A DNA stretch of 64,000 nt, from contig NZ_JNKC01000001.1 in the NCBI RefSeq assembly GCF_000701905.1, positions 248,001-312,000 of the forward strand, read 5' to 3'. Numbering within the stretch: position 1 is the stretch's first letter; each line of letters opens with the position of its first letter. Positions 35,810-42,839 of the stretch are shown piece after piece. Below the pieces are notes generated by a model. That model did not search any database and was not told where the DNA came from. It saw nothing but the letters and a program-made list of their open reading frames with translations. The position numbers were made by a program, and so were the translations under genes. This stretch comes from Proteiniclasticum ruminis DSM 24773 (GTDB taxonomy: Bacteria; Bacillota; Clostridia; Clostridiales; Clostridiaceae).

Positions 35810-36094
35810 AAGTATGCTTAATTCCGTTTATTCGCACTTGGATAATGAAAGCATATCAGAATCTAACTAAGTATTTCCTGTCCACTTTGCATCCATTACT
35901 ATCATGGTATATTTTTGTATTCAAATCTTTCAACAATCGTCATTCAAGTCATTTCCTTTTTACGTATACGCTATTCGTTGATTTTTCTTATTGTTTTCTT
36001 TGCTGATGTTGTTTGGATTGCATAAGAGTATAGATATAAAAGCAAAACCTTGTACTCATTGTAAGAAGCATACTGAGGATTCCGTGGAGGGCAC

Positions 36095-36286
36095 ATGAGA
36101 AGATTTCCAACTGATTATGATATTGATGAGACAAATCGGAGTAGCGTTAAACGAAACACTATGCTGTCTCTGGATACTGTCCGCAAGAAAACTTATATTA
36201 GCTGGCATACATGTCTCTTAAAAGAAACGAGTATTGAAAGTAGTATTAGAGCTGCTAATTCTGGTTGGGTAGCGAACCACACTTGA
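36095..36286 (+). CDS. Possible small ORF, 63 residues, unknown function
   Basis: It begins MRRFPTDYDIDETNRSSVK after a good ribosome site (TGGAGGG, seven bases upstream). The sequence has mixed composition with two cysteine-free basic patches and no membrane segment. No family is recognised. A terminator follows at 36374-36404 after about 90 bases. It could be a real small gene or a truncated remnant in this decayed part of the island. Confidence 0.3.
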   Translation: MRRFPTDYDIDETNRSSVKRNTMLSLDTVRKKTYISWHTCLLKETSIESSIRAANSGWVANHT

Positions 36287-36373
36287 TACCCGAAAAATTC
36301 TGATTATAATTGTATTAACAACTCCTACAAGGTGATGTCAGAAAACTCTTCTTTTTTACGGAAACTTATTCTT

Positions 36374-36404
36374 TGAAGACCGCTTCGCATGAAGTGGTCT
36401 TTTC
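36374..36404 (+). terminator. Terminator hairpin
   Basis: GAAGACCGCTTC, a GCAT loop and GAAGTGGTCTTTTCC, an 11-12-bp stem with one wobble. It ends whatever is transcribed from about 36.0 kb. Confidence 0.72.
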
Positions 36405-37036
36405 CATTCTGTGAGCTTTTAACACATACTGACTCCTGAATCTTCAGCTTCGTTTATTCTTTCTATTCCTTTGTTTTTTCCATAATAGGTTTATTTACCC
36501 TTAAAATTACGCTGTAATCGAAATTTCATATTGTCACTTGGAATTACTTTCAGTATTCCTAATTATATTTATGAATTTCAAACTAATTTATCTATATTCC
36601 ATAATATTTTAAGCAATACAGAAACCGTGTTACTGGTCTCACTCTTTTATTAGTGTCAATCCATTTTCCACAAAGCCACAATTTTAATGAAATCCTATAG
36701 TCTATTGTTTTAAGTAATCAGTGGAATGAAATTATTCCGTACGATATTGAACTTTCTGCCGATTCAACCTATCTCTCCTACACAATCAAATGTTTAGTAC
36801 TTATGATACCGGACATTTTTTCGTGGACAATCTAACAAATCCCCATCATATCTATTTAATTAAGGATTCTTCTTATCATACTAAACACTTGCACTGCTAT
36901 TATGAACACTATGCCTTAATTCATAAATGCAATGTTGCATAAGTGCTATCCATTCTATAAGGCCAGCAATACCACTAAACTCTGTCCAATCCGAAATTAC
37001 TCTATTTCTTTCCACTATTCTTCCAATAGCAGCATG
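36405..37036. other. Gene-poor stretch of the island
   Basis: More than 600 bases without a confident gene, AT-rich. A 53-residue open frame on the minus strand (complement of 36881-37042, starting MRHAAIGRIVERNRVIS) begins at the 3' end of the structured RNA candidate and reads protein-like, but no ribosome site is evident. No repeats or tRNA are visible. Confidence 0.4.
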
Positions 37037-37180
37037 TCGCATTCCCTAAACCTTTCGGCTTAGGAGAATGACTGCAGACGGAACTGCATCTCCCTGCTGC
37101 AAAGCATGCTGGAACTATAACCCTAAAGGGCTATCTTTCTCAGCATACTTCCTATGCTCGAATTCTCGCATAGGGGCACC
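37037..37180 (-). ncRNA. Candidate structured non-coding RNA, copy A
   Basis: Homologous to copy B (40944-41073) over about 140 nt. Minus-strand sense is favoured because one hairpin, CCTAAGCC-GAAA-GGTTTAGG (complement of 37045-37064), closes perfectly with a G-U pair and a GNRA loop only on that strand. Shared elements in order are: a hairpin of the type GCATA..TATGC; GCCC..GGGTTAT; GAGATGCAGTTCCGTCTGCA (5-6-bp stem with a conserved UUCCG loop); and the GAAA hairpin. The stems keep pairing although their bases differ between copies. Family unknown. HEARO/omega-type or other mobile-element RNAs are possibilities to test. Confidence 0.5.
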
Positions 37181-37360
37181 GTTTTAATTATTCACAAGAT
37201 GCAATTTAGTTATTAATTAAAGTCATACTTTGCACTGTATGTAACTGTATGGCCAATCATTGCAAAGATAAAGTGACCAAAAATATAGAAGGGTTTGGCA
37301 GCTAATCACATCCATACAGTACTTTACACCTCAAAACGATTTTCTTCTGCATGGATAACA

Positions 37361-37390
37361 TAAAAAAAGCCATTCTTATGCGGAATGGCC
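37361..37390 (-). terminator. Terminator of the 227-residue ORF
   Basis: On the minus strand GGCCATTC, a loop and GAATGGC are followed by TTTTTTTAT. It lies about 95 bases beyond the stop at 37484. Confidence 0.82.
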
Positions 37391-37483
37391 AAGCAGAAAT
37401 TATGGGTCTTTCATTCATATATTATGGAATCTTTATCAGTCACATGATACAAGAGCACACCTTAGATAATGCGAGTATGATAC

Positions 37484-38167
37484 TTATACTATTGCCTTAA
37501 AAATGTCGAATTTATCTAAGTCATAACTGATTGGAAGATGGAACTTAAATGTATATCCATTGATATTATCAAGCTCAATACTCTTAACGTATGTCTCAAC
37601 ACTTTTCAATTCATCAACAACCTTCGGTATCTCTTCACCCAGTATGTTTTTATCAATACATTCAAATACACTTTTTATTAGTTCAGTTGGTGCAGTCAAC
37701 TCTTCTGTTGCAAGGCCATGAGATGAATCAATGATACGCATTAATTCTATGTACACAAATAGTGCTCTTAGGGTATCTGAACTCATATTGATTAATTCTT
37801 TCTCCCATTTTCGAAGTACTTTCGATACCAATATTCCAGTAATAAAGATATCATCAAATCTATAGTGAATGCTATCATAGCCTTTGAAAGATACACTTAA
37901 AAAGTTTTCCATAACGAACTCGCTCACATTTCTATGAGTACAAAACACCGAATTTATTACTCCTGGTTGTTGACGACATAATTGCTCATTCATGCTTGCC
38001 TTCCAAATAGTCTCCACTTCTTTAAGTTGACGATTTGTGAAAGGACACCCAGTCAAGATTTCTGATAACCTTACAATTCTTTCGTATTCACTTGAATTAC
38101 GTGCTGTTACAGTCTTTTCTAAAGTCTCTTCGATATTCAGAAAATCTGAAAGCATTTTATTTCTCAT
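37484..38167 (-). CDS. Hypothetical protein, 227 residues
   Basis: A soluble, mostly helical protein (MRNKMLSDFLNIEETLEKTV ...). AAAGGAG lies 11 bases before the chosen ATG. An internal start at MLSDFLN has no better site. Segments such as RIVRLSEILTGCPFTNRQLKE and HYRFDDIFITGILVSKVLRKW suggest a compact helical domain, and the C-terminus is a small strand-rich end (YTFKFHLPISYDLDKF). No catalytic motif, membrane segment or known family is recognised. It is the only intact gene between 36.3 and 39.5 kb and has its own terminator. Confidence 0.6.
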   Translation of the reverse strand: MRNKMLSDFLNIEETLEKTVTARNSSEYERIVRLSEILTGCPFTNRQLKEVETIWKASMNEQLCRQQPGVINSVFCTHRNVSEFVMENFLSVSFKGYDSIHYRFDDIFITGILVSKVLRKWEKELINMSSDTLRALFVYIELMRIIDSSHGLATEELTAPTELIKSVFECIDKNILGEEIPKVVDELKSVETYVKSIELDNINGYTFKFHLPISYDLDKFDIFKAIV

Positions 38168-38344
38168 TAGAACAACACTCCTTTATAATGTCTATTTTTG
38201 CATATTGTATTAATATCTTATTGCAGCACCATTGTAGCATGAATTCGAAAAATAAAACATCTTTCTTTTTATTTTATTCTTTTTACATTTTATATATTAA
38301 TAACATATATTAAGATTGAAGATTGCTTACTATGATAGTAGACC

Positions 38345-38513
38345 GAATTGTTTGAGAAGGAAAATTTCAGAACTATCTTAATTGGCTTCCTCAGTCCTAT
38401 CTATACACCAAAGTTGTGTAGATATGGACCTATACTCAGCTACAGTCCTTATCAAATAAGTACGTTTAATAGCAAATCTCAATAATAACAGTACTCCAAT
38501 ATTGTCCAATCCC
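38345..38513 (+). pseudogene. Decayed SpoVS-like gene copy
   Basis: Aligns over about 170 bases with the intact spoVS-like gene at 48823-48995. Shared runs include TGGCTTCCTCAGTCCTAT, TTTAATAGCAAATCT and AGTACTCCAAT (versus AGTATTCCAAT). Frameshifts and stops interrupt it, and the start codon is missing. It shows an old duplication inside the island or acquisition of two related elements. Confidence 0.75.
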
Positions 38514-39436
38514 ATTTATTACATAACGATATTGAAATTGCATAGAATCAACTATAGCGGTCCAGAACTACTCAATCTTTATTTTTTTCATCACCTGCTT
38601 ATTCCCGCAATATTTAACCTTTATGTAGTACTCAAAATCTATCGTAAAAGGTCTCCATTAACTTCTTTGTGGAAGTTCTATCTATTAACTTTATTCTTTA
38701 TTGTCAGACTATGACACTTTCTCTATTCCATTATTCTCATGAATATCCAATTTTTCCCAGGTTCTCCCTGAAAAGTTTCCTTTTCCTATATAACAATCCC
38801 CTGAATACCCGGAATGCATAGACCTTCAAAAACTGTTCTATTTTTAGATGGTCAGGCTCAATTGAATACTAATATTCTACTTACATTAATTAGGATATCT
38901 CAAATTTCAGTTCAAAATTCGATAATACATTCACTTTGAACTTTTTTGATATCCATTTTAATTTTCACAATCCCCTGTCGTTGACCCTTTACTTCTCTTT
39001 TTCTTTCCCTTTCCTTAAAAGTAAAACCTGGTATAAAAGACTATAAGAGTTATTTCGGGGGTTCTATTTAGTATCCTTTCGGGAGGTTTTGTCTACTTAT
39101 CAGGTTATATAATCTCTTTTTATAAGCAGCAAGGCTTTGGAGGCATTTCAACTCGTTCCCTGATAGTGGAAATTCGATAATAAAATCTATATGTTTTGCA
39201 ATTCAGTTGTTCCGAATCTATATAAGAATATTTCTAAGATATGAAATCCTCGTTCTATATTCTTCTCAGCAAACTTATAATTCATAGTACTTTCAGCAGT
39301 CTTTAGGATTTATAGTCAAGTTTTTAGAAGAGTATTTTTTAGTTTTGGATGAACTTTTTATTTTTCAAACACTTTTCTGTTTCTAAGTTTCTTAGTTCCC
39401 AAAACCAAATTATGGTCTTATGTTTTCTCCTTTTTT

Positions 39437-39460
39437 AACGCCCCTTTCGGAGCGTTTTTC
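39437..39460 (+). terminator. Terminator-like hairpin upstream of the RHH pair
   Basis: ACGCCCC, a TTTC loop and GGAGCGT followed by TTTTC. A closely similar hairpin follows the second RHH gene (40471-40492). Confidence 0.7.
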
Positions 39461-39502
39461 AATCCAAAATATTACATTTTTTCAAATATTCCCCCGAATT
39501 CT

Positions 39503-39531
39503 TTGACATTGACGAATTTTTATCCTATAAA
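39503..39531 (+). promoter_or_regulatory. SigA-type promoter of the RHH gene pair
   Basis: TTGACA (39503-39508), a 17-nt spacer and TATAAA (39526-39531), with a ribosome site GGAGG downstream at about 39550. Confidence 0.7.
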
Positions 39532-39562
39532 ACCGCACAACAAAAAATTGGAGGAAAAAGCC

Positions 39563-39936
39563 ATGAAGAAGAAAAAGAAAAATCAATCTCAATCAGCCTG
39601 AATACCATATCAACTGCCTATCTGAAAGCAATTTTTAACTACTCTGACAAATAAACACTCTCTTCGGTTTTTCAAAGCTTGGTCATCGACAACTTCGAAG
39701 ACATCCTTGAGTCAGAGGCCTGTTATACTTGCCTGCTATCAGCTGAGTTTGATTCCTTTCCAAATTCACATAACTTTTCTATTCGTATGGATAAGGAATT
39801 ACTGGAACTTTTGGATTGCTTAGTAGATAAGTCAGGCATGTCACTCTCTGCGTTTCTTCGTGGAATGGTCATACGAGAATTTTGGGGATTGCAGTTAGCT
39901 CTCAGACAGTCTATTCATCAAAACGACATTGCTTAG
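39563..39936 (+). pseudogene. Ribbon-helix-helix-like gene, copy 1, disrupted
   Basis: A good promoter and ribosome site precede ATG 39563, but that frame stops after 12 codons. The frame that matches the intact copy starts one base off (EEEKEKSISISLN...), runs to an in-frame TAA at 39652-39654, then continues (TLSSVFQSLVIDNF ...) to 39936. Two lesions, a one-base frameshift at the start and one nonsense codon, separate it from a protein of about 120 residues. The C-terminal part (FSIRMDKELLELLDCLVD, SLSAFLRGMVIREF) parallels copy 2. A 3' fragment could still be translated from an internal start at about 39679. Confidence 0.7.
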
Positions 39937-40092
39937 ATATTACGCACTTTGGGGATGTTTTTTGTTAAGCCTTAACCCCGGCCGGACTCCACCGTTTCCT
40001 TTTTATTTTTCGTGATTACTTGACTGGGCCCCCTTCCATCTCCTATATACCATTAAGCCAAATAACACACTTGATTCAGAAAGGAGAAAATA

Positions 40093-40449
40093 ATGTTAAA
40101 AGAAGACAAATATTTAATCAATGTTCAGTTTGATACCGCCACGGGAGCCTATTTGGATATACTTACCGATAATTACAAAGATAACTACTCGACGATTCTT
40201 CGAAAACTAATCGAATCACAATTTACCTTTATATTGGATTCTGGTATATGCTTTGATTTAGCAACATCTGTGAGGAACACGAACCCCCTGATGACTTGTC
40301 ACCTTCCTATCCAATTGGATGAGTATACCAAGGCTCTTTTGGATGAACTTTCTGAGGAATCTCGGTTATCACCCTTGGATGTACTTCGTGGAATGGTCAT
40401 AAGCAATTTCAACTTCGTCCTGAAAAATCGCAATCAGTCATCTCATTAA
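40093..40449 (+). CDS. Ribbon-helix-helix-like DNA-binding protein, copy 2
   Basis: A 118-residue protein with an internal duplication. Residues 1-50 (YLINVQFDTATGAYLDILTD, STILRKLIESQF) and 74-110 (TCHLPIQLDEYTKALLDELS, SPLDVLRGMVISNF) each read as a strand followed by two helices, the ribbon-helix-helix pattern of plasmid copy-number and antitoxin regulators. A tandem double-RHH monomer is unusual. The start has AAAGGAG upstream and a terminator follows. It is paralogous to the disrupted copy 156 bases upstream. It may control island functions. The DNA target is unknown. Confidence 0.6.
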   Translation: MLKEDKYLINVQFDTATGAYLDILTDNYKDNYSTILRKLIESQFTFILDSGICFDLATSVRNTNPLMTCHLPIQLDEYTKALLDELSEESRLSPLDVLRGMVISNFNFVLKNRNQSSH

Positions 40450-40470
40450 CGTGAAATATCTTGGATATCT

Positions 40471-40492
40471 CGCCCCTTGTGGGGCGTTTTTT
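40471..40492 (+). terminator. Terminator after the RHH pair
   Basis: CGCCCC, a TTGT loop and GGGGCG followed by TTTTTT. Confidence 0.85.
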
Positions 40493-40943
40493 CATGCAGT
40501 AAACACGTCCTGGTTCCTTCAATCACCCCTTCAGGAGTCCTTTTATATCCCTTTAATGGACTAAATTAATTCATCCAATATCACACTTTCTTTCAATCCG
40601 AACTCCCTCAGATTACCACCACCTCACCCTATCTCTTTAGGCCTCACAGCCCTCTGTGGAAGCCTATTCCTTTCTTTTTCTCCTCAATTTCCCCATCCAA
40701 CGTCCCTTTTATCTCCCATTCTTACACCCCCACAATCCCTTGTGGGTGGTGTTCCATCATTACTCTTCCCTTTCCTTTCCCTTTTAGAAAAGGCCGGCAT
40801 AGCCGTCCAGAGCTGCATATTCACTGCTATCGTCATTCTTACCTAACTTCTCCTTTGGGGACTATCTTGAGGTGCTTAGAGGCTCTCTTCATAAGTCCAT
40901 TAAACCTTCGTGGAGAAGTTTTCCCATTATACTTTCCTTGATA

Positions 40944-41073
40944 TTCATGGCCTCTGGCCAAAAGGATGCAGGCGGAATTGCATCTCGCCCACTACAACAG
41001 TTGCTCACGATAACCCTGTTGGGCAGACCCATTCGCATCCATCCTGTGGTCTCATACTCCAATAGGCATAACG
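40944..41073 (-). ncRNA. Candidate structured non-coding RNA, copy B
   Basis: Homologue of copy A (37037-37180). On the minus strand the order is CCA..TGG hairpin; GCCC-AACA-GGGTTAT; GATGCAATTCCGCCTGCATC (6-bp stem, UUCCG loop conserved with A); and TGGCC-AGA-GGCCA in the place of the A-copy GAAA hairpin. Stem bases differ from A while pairing is kept. A minus-strand open frame of 75 codons runs through it (40889-41116), but the same frame in A has stops, so protein coding is the weaker explanation. Confidence 0.5.
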
Positions 41074-41611
41074 AATAATTGATTTTAATAGGTCTGATTT
41101 TCTTTATAACTATCATGAAACTTTGACATGGATGACAATGAATTCAAGTGCTTTAAGAAGGATAGTTTCTCTTTATCCCGGCCGGTTAAATGGGAAAAAT
41201 CAGGAGAGCGAACAGAATATTAATCTGTAAATGAGAAAAAATAGGAGCGGCTTTCGTTATTAAAATGGGGTCTCAGGGGAGCTGAACAATGGAAGCAAAT
41301 ATGCTTTTGTATTGGAGAAAATACTGGAATTTACAAGGAAGTAGAACTGGCCTTATAGACGGTTGGAGGAAATGGAATTCGTATTGGAAATCATTTGGTA
41401 GGAGCTCACAGGGAGGAGCTGGAGGTTTTCAGTGATTTATCTGAGGAATGCGAAAGACTGTTCCATAATGGAGCGGTCTTCATATAGTTATTGTAAGTTT
41501 TTATATCCATTTCAAGCCGTCGGCATCCTTTTCTTACTCCTATACGTTACTTGTCCTAATTGATGGCGAAAATAGATATGTGCCTATAGGGGTGCTCAAA
41601 GGAGCCTCTCT

Positions 41612-41641
41612 GGTCCTCAAAATCCATTTTGAGGACCTTTT
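41612..41641 (+). terminator. Strong terminator hairpin in gene-less region
   Basis: GGTCCTCAAAAT, a 2-nt loop and ATTTTGAGGACC followed by TTTT. The 12-bp perfect stem implies a real rightward transcript although no gene precedes it. A weaker AAGACTG/GCGGTCTT dyad is at about 41450-41476. Confidence 0.75.
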
Positions 41642-41981
41642 CCCATCTACTTCCTGGTTTTAGAAACAGATTTTATAGTTTTATTGCCCATAAACCATTC
41701 TTCCATATCACTTAGGGATGTTTTTTTATAGAATAATCAGGGAGCTCATAGGATTGTGTAAAGGAGATTATTCATTATTTCTCTGTCAATGCCATAGTAT
41801 GGCGAAGCTGTGCAAAGTTTAAATAGAGAACAATGGGATAAACTTCGCTCAATATTCATTCTTGTTTTATCCATCTCTATTCGATAGTTATAATATTTTA
41901 TGGGAGAAGATTAATGGATTTAAGTTGAGAGAATAAAGGAGCTTAAAATAGCCATATTATGAATAAGAGATACAGCAGCGA

Positions 41982-42015
41982 CGGCATCTCGGAAGCAACA
42001 GCTTCAGAGATGGCG
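41982..42015. other. Long hairpin dyad
   Basis: CGGCATCTCGGAAGC, an AACA loop and GCTTCAGAGATGGCG pair over about 14 of 15 positions. There is no T tract, so it is not a terminator. It may be part of an RNA or a protein site. Confidence 0.4.
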
Positions 42016-42071
42016 GAGCGGTTACAAAACTTCTATTAGGTGAAAACGAGAACTAAGTTTTCAGAGAAATT

Positions 42072-42087
42072 CGCTCCGTACGGAGCG
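42072..42087. other. 16-bp perfect palindrome
   Basis: CGCTCCGTACGGAGCG is self-complementary and GC-rich in an AT-rich region. A regulator or recombinase site, or one arm of RNA structure, is possible. Confidence 0.4.
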
Positions 42088-42145
42088 GGAGGTTGGAATT
42101 ACAGCTATATCTTTAAATGTCCGTCCCTCAAATTTCTATGATTTA

Positions 42146-42212
42146 TGCACTTTGTACAGAAAAATGGTATAGTTTCTGCACTTCGTCCGTAAAAACATGA
42201 TAAATTCTGCAC
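42146..42212 (+). repeat. 31-bp tandem repeat, 2.2 units (possible IS21-type end or iterons)
   Basis: TGCAC recurs at 42146, 42177 and 42208, exactly 31 bases apart. The first two units agree at 21 of 31 positions (TGCACTT.GT.C..AAAAA pattern). Multiple terminal repeats of this style are known at ends of IS21-family elements. No transposase is nearby. Plasmid-type iterons are the alternative. Confidence 0.5.
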
Positions 42213-42311
42213 GAACCAATTATTTCAATTGTAATTCCTCAGCCATTAATATCTCTTGAATTCTTTCATTTAACCTGGTTTCACTTCTTAAGTGACTTGA
42301 AAATGTAGAAA

Positions 42312-42340
42312 ACCACTCCTGTTTGGAGTGGTCTTCATTC
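42312..42340 (+). terminator. Terminator-like hairpin
   Basis: ACCACTCC, a 5-nt loop and GGAGTGGT followed by CTTCATT. An 8-bp stem with a weak T tract. Confidence 0.55.
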
Positions 42341-42839
42341 TGATTAGGGTGCTTATTTGCATTCTTTTATACATCATATTTACTATAAATTTATGTTTTT
42401 ACTATAACTTTTTCAACCATAATCGCATGTTTCTTTTTAATAGATGTGTTGATTTCAATATTCTGTGCATCAGACGGAGCTCCCAGGACCAGAACCGCAT
42501 TTTAATTTAGTTGTGGTATAGGATGAGCTTGAATGAGGCTTATCTTCCAAAGGAAAAATAGAAAGATAGCCCTGCAATGGAGCGACCTTGTATTTATATT
42601 TGTTGTTTGCATCTTAATTATCAACGATGATAAACAAGGATTAAGTTTTAGGAAGAACTTTAATTGAAGACATCATCAATGCATCTTTGTTCATGGAATC
42701 TCAGAATGCATACATTATAAGGAAACAGATTCAGGATAAACGTACTCTTCATCATAATTAATAATCCTCGAAGATAGTCAACAATAAAGATTATTCTATG
42801 AACAAAAATATCTGATTTAATAAAAATACAAAGAACTTA

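Larger units (their letters stand above)
38168..39502. other. Gene-poor stretch with a decayed spoVS-like copy
   Basis: About 1.3 kb without an intact gene. It contains the spoVS-like pseudogene (38345-38513) and a terminator-like hairpin (39437-39460). The remainder is AT-rich with many stops in all frames. Confidence 0.5.
40493..42839. other. 2.3-kb gene-less region with RNA-like structure
   Basis: No convincing gene in either strand. From 40.5 to 41.1 kb the plus strand is pyrimidine-rich, and from about 41.15 to 41.5 kb it turns purine-rich. This would fit divergent transcription from about 41.1 kb. It contains RNA candidate B, several terminator hairpins (41612-41641, 42312-42340), strong dyads at 41982-42015 and 42072-42087, and a 31-bp repeat at 42146-42212. 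The region from 42340 to 42839 shows nothing. Confidence 0.55.

Noticed and set aside
36260..36300. Possible tRNA fragment (GGGTAGCGAACCACAC)
   Set aside because: No T-loop GGTTCGAATCC pattern and no cloverleaf could be drawn. No tRNA is visible anywhere in the window.
40889..41116. 75-codon minus-strand ORF through RNA copy B
   Set aside because: No ribosome site, and the homologous frame in copy A has stops, so shared RNA structure explains the similarity better.
42328..42510. 60-codon hydrophobic ORF
   Set aside because: Starts inside a terminator-like hairpin, has no ribosome site, and AT-rich DNA easily gives such Ile/Phe-rich frames.
36405..42839. CRISPR array in the gene-poor region
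   Set aside because: No regularly spaced identical repeats. The only periodic repeat is the 31-bp tandem one at 42146, which has no spacers.
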